Assembly (NCBI GenBank): GCA_030834695.1
Contig: JAUQXK010000057.1
Coordinates: 46,156 to 110,155 of the forward strand
Length of the DNA: 64,000 nucleotides
From: Desulfobacterales bacterium
GTDB taxonomy: Bacteria; Desulfobacterota; Desulfobacteria; Desulfobacterales; SpSt-501
Reading direction: 5' to 3'
In this document: piece after piece, positions 34,255-42,350 of the stretch
Layout of the letters: every line of letters begins with the position of its first letter
How positions within the stretch are numbered: the stretch's first letter is position 1
Position numbers and translations under genes: made by a program
Notes under the pieces: model-generated
Seen by the model: only the letters and a program-made list of their open reading frames with translations
Told to the model about the DNA's origin: nothing
Database searches by the model: none

Positions 34255-35250
34255 ATGAAGGGTTCCAGGATCATAGTTCTGGTGATGTTGGCAGCCGTCT
34301 GCAGTTGGGTCTGGGGCTGTGCCGGCACGACCCCGACGGCCACGCCGGAAAAGAAGACCACCATCCGCTGGGCGAGCCCATTCAAACCCGGCCACACCCT
34401 CGTGGAAACGGGGAACAAGTTCAAGGAGATCGTCGAGAAGGGCAGCGGCGGACGTTTGGCGGTTGAAGTTCAGGCAGGGGTCGGCTCGGAGGAGGAGATC
34501 AACGACTGGTGCAGCCAGGGCAAGGTGGAGATGCAGGCGACCGGCGGGCGGCCGCTCGAGGTCTCCGCGCCTCAGTACTTTTTCTTCAATGCCCCTTACG
34601 TCATGAAGGATTTCGATCATTTCATGCGCGTCTGGCAGGGGCCCCTGGGCATGCAGGCCCGTGAACTGGTCGAGAAGAACGGCAAGCAAAAGTACCTCGG
34701 CATCGTTTACCGGGGGCTGCGGCAGACCACTTCCAAGAAACCGCTCTACACGCCGGCCGACTTCTACCTGCTGAAGCTGCGTCTTCCGACCGTCAAGACC
34801 TGGATCGCGGTGTGGAAGGAGATCGGCACGGACCCGGTTCCGATCCCGCTGCCGGAGCTCTATGCCTCGCTCAAAGACGGGAAAGCCCAGGCCTCGGAAG
34901 GCGATCTGCCCCAGATTGCCTCGTTCAAGCTGAACGAAGTGCAGAACTACCTGACCCTGACCAATCACCTGGTGCAGACCGGCGGGGTCCTGATCAACCA
35001 GGCATTCTTCGGCGGACTGTCGAAGCAGGACCAAGATCTGATCGTCCAAGCGGCTGCACAGGCAACGGACTGGGCCAACGAGGGGATCAAGAAAGAAGAG
35101 AAAAAGCTGCTGATCGAGCTCCAGCGCAAGGGCATGCAGGTGGTGGTTCCGGATGCGGACGCTCTGAGGGAAAAGGGTAAGCCGGCCGTCGAGCAGCTTT
35201 TCAAGACCGAGTGGCCGGTGACGACGTGGGCGGAAGTGCTGGCCCAGTAG
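34255..35250 (+). CDS. DctP-type TRAP solute-binding lipoprotein, orphan
   Basis: A 331-residue DctP-family receptor (IRWASPFKPGHTLVETGNKF, LAVEVQAGVGSEEEINDW, LKLRLPTVKTWIAVWKEIG). The N-terminus ends in a lipobox VWGC with C22, so it is probably a lipoprotein, unusual for free-diffusing DctP. AAAGGAGGG precedes the start, 25 bp after tctC. No DctQ/DctM permease genes are nearby, so it may feed the TctAB or TAXI channels, serve as a sensor, or be a leftover of a lost TRAP operon, whose traces lie at 36534-36724. Confidence 0.85.
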   Translation: MKGSRIIVLVMLAAVCSWVWGCAGTTPTATPEKKTTIRWASPFKPGHTLVETGNKFKEIVEKGSGGRLAVEVQAGVGSEEEINDWCSQGKVEMQATGGRPLEVSAPQYFFFNAPYVMKDFDHFMRVWQGPLGMQARELVEKNGKQKYLGIVYRGLRQTTSKKPLYTPADFYLLKLRLPTVKTWIAVWKEIGTDPVPIPLPELYASLKDGKAQASEGDLPQIASFKLNEVQNYLTLTNHLVQTGGVLINQAFFGGLSKQDQDLIVQAAAQATDWANEGIKKEEKKLLIELQRKGMQVVVPDADALREKGKPAVEQLFKTEWPVTTWAEVLAQ

Positions 35251-35396
35251 CAGAGTTGTCATGAACGGCGCCGAGGGCTGCGAGCCGGCCCTTGTAGATG
35301 CTCATCCGCGTCAGGCGGACTGCGTTTTTCAAAATGCCACACATTTTGACTGACGGGTGATGCCTATTTTTCAACACCTGGTTTGAGGGGGAGCCG

Positions 35397-36503
35397 ATGG
35401 CGAGCAGCGATGAAATCCGCGAAAAGGAACGCAGGGTCAGGGAACTCATGGGGGCAAAAGGCCTGAAGGCGCTGCTCCTCAAGCGACAGGCCAATTTTTC
35501 ATGGATGACGGGCGGCGGCCTCAACCTGGTGGGGATCGCCACCGAGCTCGGGGTCGCTGCCCTGCTGATCACGGAGCGCTCCAAATTCGTCGTGTGCAGC
35601 AACATCGAAGCCCCGCGCATGGCCAAGGAAGAAAACCTGGAGGAGCAGGGCTTCACCATCGCATCTTTTGCCTGGCACGAAGACCCCGAGACCGCGCTGA
35701 TCCGGAAGCTGGCCGGGCAGGGAAAGATCGGGTGCGACGTGGCTTTTCACGATGCCGACATGCTGGCCGAAGACATCGCGCGGCTGCGTTATTCGCTCAC
35801 TCCGGAAGAGGTCGTGCGCTACCGTTGGCTGGGCGAACGGGTTTCCATGGGGCTGGAAAAAACCATGATGGAAGCCCGGCCGGGGGAGAAGGAGTCCGAG
35901 GTCGTCGGCCGGCTGTGCGCCGAACTCTGGAAAGACCGAATCGATCCGATTACCCTCATGTCGGCGGCCGACGACCGGGTGTCCAACTTTCGTCACCCGA
36001 TTCCCACGGAGCGGAAAGTCGAAAAGTATCTCATGGTATCGGTCAACGCCCGGAAGTGGGGGCTCATCGTCTCATTGACGCGATTTCTCCACTTCGGAGC
36101 GCTTCCGGAGGATCTGAGGCAAAAGTATCTGGCCAACGTGCAGATTGACTGTGCCTTCATGGCAGCCACCCGACCCGGGGTGCCGGCACGGGAAGTTCTC
36201 GCACAGGGGATCGAGGCCTATCGTGCCCAGGGGTATCCGAACGAATGGAAACTCCACCACCAGGGCGGGTCGATCGGCTACACCGGCCGGGACTACCGGA
36301 CGAACTTCCAGACCCCGGACATCATCCAGGAGAACCAGGGCTTCACCTGGAACCCTTCCATCGCCGGGACGAAATCCGAGGACACGATTCTGGCCACCCG
36401 GAACGGACCGGAGCCGATTACGCGCCCGATGCTCTACCCGAGCATGGCGCTGGAGTCGGCCGGAATGTCATTTGCACGGCCCGTCATCCTCGAGCTGCCC
36501 TGA
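35397..36503 (+). CDS. M24-family (creatinase/Xaa-Pro peptidase-like) protein lacking metal ligands
   Basis: A 368-residue protein with a creatinase N-terminal domain (about 10-130) and a pita-bread catalytic domain. In metal-dependent M24 peptidases the ligands are D, D, H, E, E. Here the two aspartates align with S215 and S226 (VSVNARKWGLIVSLTR) and the first glutamate with N319 (FTWNPSI); the histidine (HHQGG, 287-288) and the last glutamate (E328) remain. That resembles metal-free creatinase, so hydrolysis of a C-N bond in a small amidine or amide is more likely than dipeptide cleavage. AGGGGGAG precedes the start. Confidence 0.82.
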   Translation: MASSDEIREKERRVRELMGAKGLKALLLKRQANFSWMTGGGLNLVGIATELGVAALLITERSKFVVCSNIEAPRMAKEENLEEQGFTIASFAWHEDPETALIRKLAGQGKIGCDVAFHDADMLAEDIARLRYSLTPEEVVRYRWLGERVSMGLEKTMMEARPGEKESEVVGRLCAELWKDRIDPITLMSAADDRVSNFRHPIPTERKVEKYLMVSVNARKWGLIVSLTRFLHFGALPEDLRQKYLANVQIDCAFMAATRPGVPAREVLAQGIEAYRAQGYPNEWKLHHQGGSIGYTGRDYRTNFQTPDIIQENQGFTWNPSIAGTKSEDTILATRNGPEPITRPMLYPSMALESAGMSFARPVILELP

Positions 36504-36533
36504 TGGAGGGGCGGCGATGGGCGGCGGCAAGGA

Positions 36534-36724
36534 TTCACGAATTGGGCCAAGGCGGTCGAGGAGGGAACGAAGGGCGGTCTCAAGATCGAGGTTTTCCACA
36601 GCGCCCAACTCGGTGTCGAGGAAGACATTATCGAGCCGATACGGGCGCGGGCAAACATCGGGCCAACTGCGGACTCAGCCCGCATGGGCAACTATGTTCC
36701 CGGCATTGCCATCATGAATGGCCC
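36534..36724 (+). pseudogene. Fragment of a DctP-type TRAP binding-protein gene
   Basis: In one frame this translates to NWAKAVEEGTKGGLKIEVFH and SAQLGVEEDIIEPI, matching the early part of DctP proteins, then ANIGPTADSARMGNYVPGIA. It lacks the signal peptide and the last 220 or so residues and joins an SDR fragment in another frame at a run of C residues (36722-36727). An upstream GGAGGGG and ATG (36517) remain but are out of frame. It is debris of a deleted TRAP operon. Confidence 0.7.
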
Positions 36725-36880
36725 CCCGAAAAGCGTCAGGCGATCATCGAAGCGATTCCTCTGAAGCGGTTGGGAAAACCGGGGGATGTGGCCGAGGCCG
36801 TCCATTTCCTGGCGTCGGACAAAGCCGCCTTCATCACCGGAGAGATCCTGGATGTCAACGGCGGGTTTATCATGGATTGA
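36725..36880 (+). pseudogene. C-terminal fragment of an SDR-family dehydrogenase gene
   Basis: The last 51 codons read RLGKPGDVAEAVHFLASDKA followed by FITGEILDVNGGF, the standard C-terminus of FabG-like short-chain dehydrogenases, ending at TGA 36878-36880. No cofactor-binding or catalytic YxxxK part exists upstream. It is directly fused to the DctP fragment. Confidence 0.75.
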
Positions 36881-37032
36881 TTGAACGGTTTGCATGACGC
36901 AATGCAGCGGCCGCCGTCGTACACCCGGCGAGCCCACCGAACGGTCCGATGAGGGTAATTCGAGAAAATTCGGAGTCGGGGTGTATATCAGACGAATTCC
37001 ATACCATCAGGTGGGGCGGATGAGTGGCCCGA

Positions 37033-38853
37033 TCAGGGCGGGCGGTCCTGAATCATGCATAGAAACAGATCGCCGTACAGCTCGACCTTGCGTTCGCCGA
37101 CACCGGTGATCCCCAGCAGCTCCGCGCGGGTGGAAGGCCGGCGGGCCGCCATTTCCCTCAGGGTCTTATCGTGAAATACGACGTAAGGCGGCAGGTTCAG
37201 GCGTTTGGCGATCTCCAGCCGCAGCTGGCGCAGTTTTTCGAACAGCGGCCGGCTGTGTTCATCCACGGCATCGTCTATCGGCGGGGCGGACCGCCCGGCC
37301 GTTTTGCCGATCTTTTTTACAGGCGGGTCTTTGCGGAGCCGCACGGCCTGGGTCCCTTTGAGGATCGGCCAGCTTTTCTCGGTCAGGCGAAAACCGGAAA
37401 TCTCCGCCAGGTTGACCGTCAAGAGGCCGTTTGCCGCCAGCTGGCGGAACACCGAGCGCCATTCCGCGGCGGATAGATCCTGCCCGACGCCGAAGGTCTT
37501 GAGCCGGTCGTGGCCATGCCGCAGGACGGTGGGGCTGGCGTTTCCGACGAGGATGTCGGTCAGGTGCGCGGCGCCGAACCGTTGGCCGGTGCGGTAGACA
37601 CAGGAGAGCGCCTTCTGGGCGGCCACGGTGCCGTCCCAGGTCTCCGCCGGCTGCAGGCAGTTGTCGCAGTTGCCGCAGAGGGCCGGGTGGGACTCGCCGA
37701 AATAGCCTAAAAGGATTTCGCGTCGGCATGCGACCGTTTCGCAATAACCGAGCAGCGCTTCCAGCTTGCGGCCGCGGAGGCGTTTAACCGCCTCGTCGCC
37801 TTCCGATTGCTCCAGCAACGCCCGCATCGCAACCACGTCGGACAGAGCGTAGGCCATCCACGCATCCGCCGGGTTGCCGTCGCGGCCGGCCCGGCCGGTT
37901 TCCTGATAGTAGGCCTCCATGCTGGCCGGCAGGTCCAGGTGGGCCACGAACCTCACATCCGGCTTGTCGATCCCCATGCCGAAGGCGATGGTCGCCACGA
38001 TGACGGCGGCCGGTTCCCGCAGAAACCGCCGCTGACGCTCCAAACGCGTGCGCTGCTCCAGGCCGGCATGGTAGGCGGCGGCTTCGAGGCCCTGCTCCGC
38101 CAGCCAGGCGGCGATCTCATCGGCGCGCTTGCGGGTGCGGACATAGACGATGCCGGATTCGCCGGGGTGCTCGTTCAGAATGAAGGCCAGCAGCTGCCGT
38201 TTGCCGTTAACCTTCAGCTGCACGCGATAGCGGATGTTGGGCCGATCGAAGCTGGACACGAATTGAGCGGCTTGCGACAGGTCGAGCTTCTCCAGGATGT
38301 CCTGGCGGGTGTGCGCGTCGGCGGTGGCTGTCAGGGCCAGTTTGGGGACGCCGGCAAATCGCCGGGTGACCGCGGCGATCTGAAGGTATTCGGGCCGGAA
38401 ATCATGTCCCCATTGAGAGACGCAGTGGGCTTCGTCGATGGCGAACAACCCGATGGGAATTTTCCGGAGGAGCCCCTGAAAACTTTCGGTCACCAGCCGC
38501 TCCGGGGCGACGTACAACAAGTCCGTGCTGCCGGAGAGCAGGCGACCTTCAACGTGGCGGACGTCATCGGCCGAAAGGCTTGAGTTCAAATAGTCGGCAC
38601 GCAGCCCGTTCTGTTTCAGGGCGAACACCTGGTCCTGCATCAGGGCGATCAGAGGCGAGATCACGATGCCCACACCAGAGCGCAGGACGGCCGGAATCTG
38701 ATAGCAGACGGACTTGCCGCTGCCGGTCGGCATCAGAACGAACACGTCCTGCCCCTGCAAGACGCTTTCGATGATTTCCAGCTGACGGGCGCGGAAGGAG
38801 GGGTAGCCGTAGTATCGGCGGAGGATGTCTTGGGGTGTCTTTTTTTGCGGCAT
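37033..38853 (-). CDS. recQ: ATP-dependent DNA helicase RecQ
   Basis: A 606-residue 3'-5' DNA helicase for recombination and replication-fork repair. Walker A is MPTGSGKSVCYQIP (about 41-54) and the DExH box is DEAHCVSQWGHDFRPEY. Motif VI is YYQETGRAGRDGNP. The zinc-binding module has C-x16-C-x2-C-x2-C-type cysteines (CRREILLGYFG to CGNCDNC). A winged-helix RQC region and a C-terminal HRDC domain (about 520-600, LRLEIAKRLNLPPYVVF) complete the classic full-length layout. It lies 86 bp after livF on the same strand and is probably separately expressed. Confidence 0.96.
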   Translation of the reverse strand: MPQKKTPQDILRRYYGYPSFRARQLEIIESVLQGQDVFVLMPTGSGKSVCYQIPAVLRSGVGIVISPLIALMQDQVFALKQNGLRADYLNSSLSADDVRHVEGRLLSGSTDLLYVAPERLVTESFQGLLRKIPIGLFAIDEAHCVSQWGHDFRPEYLQIAAVTRRFAGVPKLALTATADAHTRQDILEKLDLSQAAQFVSSFDRPNIRYRVQLKVNGKRQLLAFILNEHPGESGIVYVRTRKRADEIAAWLAEQGLEAAAYHAGLEQRTRLERQRRFLREPAAVIVATIAFGMGIDKPDVRFVAHLDLPASMEAYYQETGRAGRDGNPADAWMAYALSDVVAMRALLEQSEGDEAVKRLRGRKLEALLGYCETVACRREILLGYFGESHPALCGNCDNCLQPAETWDGTVAAQKALSCVYRTGQRFGAAHLTDILVGNASPTVLRHGHDRLKTFGVGQDLSAAEWRSVFRQLAANGLLTVNLAEISGFRLTEKSWPILKGTQAVRLRKDPPVKKIGKTAGRSAPPIDDAVDEHSRPLFEKLRQLRLEIAKRLNLPPYVVFHDKTLREMAARRPSTRAELLGITGVGERKVELYGDLFLCMIQDRPP

Positions 38854-38939
38854 TCAAGATCGATCTCTGAGGATGATGGCAATCGGGTGAAAGCTGCGCC
38901 CGCCCGGGCCTTTCGGGCTGCCCGGCGGCCGTGGCCGCT

Positions 38940-39638
38940 TCACACCGAAAGATAGCGCGACTGTACTTCCTCGTTGGACAGCAGGTCCGCGCGGGCGCCC
39001 GCGTAGCGGATGATCCCCTTGTCGATGACATAGCCCCGATCGGCGATCGAAAGCGCGAAGCGGGCGTTTTGCTCGGCGAGCAGAATCGGCATGTCCGATT
39101 TCAGCCCGGCGATCACCCGGGCCAGCTCTTCCACGATCACCGGCGCAAGCCCTTCGCACGGCTCATCCAGCAGGAGCACGAGCGGATTGCCCGCCAGGGC
39201 GCGGGCGATGGCGAGCATCTGCTGCTCGCCGCCGGACAGATTGCCGCCCTTGCGGGTTTTCAGGCGCGCCAGCAGCGGGAACGTCCGGTAGATGCGGTCG
39301 AGGCCCCATGGGGTTTGGCCGGTGCGGGCCGGCAGCATCGCCACTTCCAGGTTTTCGTCGACGGTGAGGCCGGGGAAAATGCGCCGGTCCTCGGGCACGA
39401 AAGCCATCCCCTTCCGGGTTTTTTCGTAAACCGGCAGATGGGTGATGTCCTCCCCCTTGAACGAAATCCGGCCGGCTTTGGGCGGGTTTACGCCCATGAT
39501 TCCGCGCAGGGTGGTGGATTTGCCCGCGCCGTTGCGACCGAGCAGGCAGACGATCTCCCCGGAACCCACCTCGAGGGAAACCCCCTGGAGGACATGGCTG
39601 TCGCCGTAGTAGACTTGGATATCAGCGGCCTGCAGCAT
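38940..39638 (-). CDS. livF: Branched-chain amino acid-type ABC importer ATPase LivF
   Basis: A 232-residue ATPase of the HAAT importer family. It has Walker A GRNGAGKST, signature LSGGEQQMLAIARAL and Walker B VLLLDEPCEGLAP. The short C-terminal end is typical of LivF. It overlaps livG by 17 bp. It works as a pair with LivG on the LivHM channel. Confidence 0.93.
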   Translation of the reverse strand: MLQAADIQVYYGDSHVLQGVSLEVGSGEIVCLLGRNGAGKSTTLRGIMGVNPPKAGRISFKGEDITHLPVYEKTRKGMAFVPEDRRIFPGLTVDENLEVAMLPARTGQTPWGLDRIYRTFPLLARLKTRKGGNLSGGEQQMLAIARALAGNPLVLLLDEPCEGLAPVIVEELARVIAGLKSDMPILLAEQNARFALSIADRGYVIDKGIIRYAGARADLLSNEEVQSRYLSV

Positions 39639-40395
39639 CGAGACTACCCCCCAGGTAAGCCCGTTTTACTTCCGGGTTGGCCCGGATCTCTTCCGGAGTG
39701 CCATCGGCCAACAGGCTCCCCTGATTCAGCACAAAGATTCTTTCAGCGACCGAAAAAACCACTTTCATGTCATGCTCGGTAATGAAAAAAGTCGTCTCGG
39801 AACGCTCGGAGAGCTCCCTGATCAGCCGGATCATGCGATCGGTTTCCTCGGGGTTCATGCCGGCCGTGGGCTCGTCGAGTAAAACCAAGCGAGGCCGGCG
39901 CGCCAGCACGATGGCGATTTCGATCAGCCGTTTGTCCCCGTAGGCCAGCGTTGAGACCACCCGGTGGGATTGCCCGGTCAGGCCCACCCTCGACAGGATC
40001 TGCTCGGCCTCCTCGGCCATGTCCCGGCGCCTGGCGATCGACCCCAGGCAGGCGAAGCTCTTGCCATGCTGGACCACGAGCGGGACCAGCACGTTTTCAA
40101 GAACCGTGAGCGCCGGGAATATGTTGGTGATCTGAAACGATCGCAGCAATCCCATTTCCACCCGGCGGTGGGCCGGGGCGTGGGTGATGTCTTGTCCTTC
40201 AAAGAAGACCCGGCCGCCGGTCGGGCGGTAGCGGCCGGAGACCACGTTGTAAAACGTGGTTTTTCCGGCGCCGTTCGGCCCGATGAGGGCGCAGAGCCGC
40301 CCGGTCCGAATCTTAAGCGACACCTGGCGGAGTGCCTGAAACTTCCCAAAGCTCCGGCTGACCTCTCTTACCTCAAGCAGGATCGGCTCCGTCAT
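39622..40395 (-). CDS. livG: Branched-chain amino acid-type ABC importer ATPase LivG
   Basis: A 257-residue ATPase with Walker A GPNGAGKTTFYNVVSG and Walker B LVLLDEPTAGMNPEE followed by FITEHDMKVVF, the usual LivG pattern. The signature region (VVSTLAYGDKRLIEIAIVLA) has the LivG form in place of LSGGQ. The stop overlaps livF and the start overlaps the livM stop by 4 bp, indicating coupled translation. Confidence 0.93.
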   Translation of the reverse strand: MTEPILLEVREVSRSFGKFQALRQVSLKIRTGRLCALIGPNGAGKTTFYNVVSGRYRPTGGRVFFEGQDITHAPAHRRVEMGLLRSFQITNIFPALTVLENVLVPLVVQHGKSFACLGSIARRRDMAEEAEQILSRVGLTGQSHRVVSTLAYGDKRLIEIAIVLARRPRLVLLDEPTAGMNPEETDRMIRLIRELSERSETTFFITEHDMKVVFSVAERIFVLNQGSLLADGTPEEIRANPEVKRAYLGGSLDAAGR

Positions 40396-41360
40396 GCGGG
40401 CGGCCCCTTTCGTCCGCGGGTCAGTCGGTCGAGCAAGCTGCCCAGGACCCCTCCGGGGAAGGCCAGCACCAGCACGACCAGGATCGCTCCGAGAAAGATC
40501 ATCCAGTTGGTGGTGTAAGCCGTAATGACGTGCTCCAATACGAAGAAAATGGCAGCGCCGGCGGCCGGACCGAGGAACACGCCAGAGCCGCCCAGAATGG
40601 TCATGAGCACGGCTTTCCCCGAGAAGGACCAGTGCAGCATCTCAGGGGAGGCGATCCGGTTGAAAAAGGCGAAAAGCGCACCGGCCAGTCCGGCCAGGGC
40701 CCCCGCCAGAATGAAGGCAAACAGGCGCACCGCACGGACGTTGGCGCCGACAAAGGATACCCGCAGGCTGTTTTCGCGCGTGCCGCGCAGCAGCAGGCCG
40801 AAGGGCGAGCCGACCACGCGCCATAGCAGCAGGGCCCCGAGCGCGGCGATCAGCAGCACGAGAAAATAGAAGCTGACGGGATGGAACAGGCTGATGTCGT
40901 GGCCGAACAGGTTGAGTCCGGGCAGGGTGAAGTTGCCGAGACCGTCGCTTCCGCCGGTCACCGAACGCCAGTTATGGGCGATGGTGAAGAGCATCATCCC
41001 GAAACCCAGGGTCAGGATCGCGAAATAGATCTCATCGAGTCGAACGCACAACCAGCCGATCACGGCCGCCAGCACGGCCGAGCCGATGACGGCCGCCGCC
41101 AGCGCGGCCCACAGCGACCCGGGACCATGGATAAGGGTCAGCACGGCAAAGTAGGCTCCGGCGCCGAAGAAGCCGGCCTGGCCGAAGGACAACAGGCCGG
41201 TGTAACCGAAGAGCAAATTGAAGCTCAATGCAAACAGGCTCATGGTCAGGATTTCCGTCAGGACGATGAGCCCGTAGATGGAAAGGAAAAACGGCGCGGC
41301 GATCAGCGCCAGCAATATCAGGAGGACCGGAACGACATCTCCTCGGGCACGAAATCTCAT
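40392..41360 (-). CDS. livM: Branched-chain amino acid-type ABC permease LivM
   Basis: A 322-residue inner-membrane permease with about nine hydrophobic segments and the LivM blocks NLLFGYTGLLSFGQAGFFG, AILTLGFGMMLF and SNGGSDGLG-like TGGSDGLGNF. It forms a heterodimeric channel with LivH, one base downstream of its stop. Confidence 0.93.
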   Translation of the reverse strand: MRFRARGDVVPVLLILLALIAAPFFLSIYGLIVLTEILTMSLFALSFNLLFGYTGLLSFGQAGFFGAGAYFAVLTLIHGPGSLWAALAAAVIGSAVLAAVIGWLCVRLDEIYFAILTLGFGMMLFTIAHNWRSVTGGSDGLGNFTLPGLNLFGHDISLFHPVSFYFLVLLIAALGALLLWRVVGSPFGLLLRGTRENSLRVSFVGANVRAVRLFAFILAGALAGLAGALFAFFNRIASPEMLHWSFSGKAVLMTILGGSGVFLGPAAGAAIFFVLEHVITAYTTNWMIFLGAILVVLVLAFPGGVLGSLLDRLTRGRKGPPA

Positions 41361-41361
41361 G

Positions 41362-42222
41362 TCAGGCCTCCGCTCCGAAAAGGCCGCGGGGGCGGGTCAG
41401 TAGGATGACGGCCAGCAGGATGTAGGGCAACGCCATCTGCACATCCGGCAGAAGCGTCGTGCCGAAGGAATTGAGCATCCCGAGGATGAGAGCTCCGACA
41501 AACGCGCCGGGAAAACTGCCCATGCCGCCGATCACCACCACAATGAAGCTTTCGATGATGATCCGCTCCCCCATGGCGGGCCCGACGCTCTGGTGCGGGG
41601 CCGCCAATGCGCCTCCCAGGGCGGCCAGCCAGGCGCCGAACCCGAAGACAGCGGTGAACATCGCCGGCACCCGGACGCCCACGATCTCCGCCATCTGCCG
41701 GTCCATGGCGGCCGCGCGCAGGATCTTGCCCCAGCGGGTGAACGCAAAGAAGGCCCACAGCGCGATGCCCACCAGCGGGCCGAGAACGACCAGAAACAGA
41801 CGGTAAACCGGATAGCTCTGCGAAAAAAAGGGGATCACCCCGGAGAGGAGCGGCGGCGGGTCGACCACATGATACGCCGCTCCCCAGATGAGCCGCACGC
41901 CGTCATCCAGAAACAGCATGACGCCGAAGGTGAGCAGGAGCTGAAAGCTCACGTCCCGGCCGTACAAGGGGCGCAGCAGAAAGCGCTCGAGCAGGATCGA
42001 CAAACCGGCGACGATGGGTGGACCCAGCAGCAGTCCGATCCAGAAGGAGCCCACCCAGCGCACGAACTGCATGCTGAGATAGGCCCCCAGCATGAACAGG
42101 GAGCCGTGCGCGAAATTCAGAACCCCCATCACGCCGAAGATGGTGGTCAGCCCCATGGAAATCAGGAACAGCAGCATCCCCCAGGACAGGCCGTTCAAGA
42201 CGTTGGCAAGCAAACCTTCCAC
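41362..42222 (-). CDS. livH: Branched-chain amino acid-type ABC permease LivH
   Basis: A 286-residue inner-membrane permease with the LivH start LNGLSWGMLLFLISMGLTTI, the block GVLNFAHGSLFMLGAY and, late, VVVIGGMGSFPGAFVGALIL. GTG 42222 is preferred because GGAG lies 6 bases upstream; the frame extends to a TTG at 42234 that lacks a ribosome site. It follows the receptor gene after a 36-bp perfect palindrome. Confidence 0.92.
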   Translation of the reverse strand: MEGLLANVLNGLSWGMLLFLISMGLTTIFGVMGVLNFAHGSLFMLGAYLSMQFVRWVGSFWIGLLLGPPIVAGLSILLERFLLRPLYGRDVSFQLLLTFGVMLFLDDGVRLIWGAAYHVVDPPPLLSGVIPFFSQSYPVYRLFLVVLGPLVGIALWAFFAFTRWGKILRAAAMDRQMAEIVGVRVPAMFTAVFGFGAWLAALGGALAAPHQSVGPAMGERIIIESFIVVVIGGMGSFPGAFVGALILGMLNSFGTTLLPDVQMALPYILLAVILLTRPRGLFGAEA

Positions 42223-42253
42223 GCGATTCTCCAAAACGATGTCTGGCGCTCAG

Positions 42254-42289
42254 CCCGCCGGAAGCCCGCTGCAGCGGGCTTCCGGCGGG
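42254..42289. promoter_or_regulatory. 36-bp perfect palindrome between receptor and livH genes
   Basis: The arms 42254-42271 and 42272-42289 are exact reverse complements, giving a very stable G+C-rich hairpin in the liv transcript. There is no T tract on the minus strand. Its place directly after the receptor gene suggests protection of the receptor mRNA against 3' decay, as known for malE-malF. Confidence 0.75.
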
Positions 42290-42350
42290 TGTTTTCCATC
42301 TGCTGTTGAAACAGGTCGATACGGCGCTGGCGAGGCCGGACTCAGGCCTT

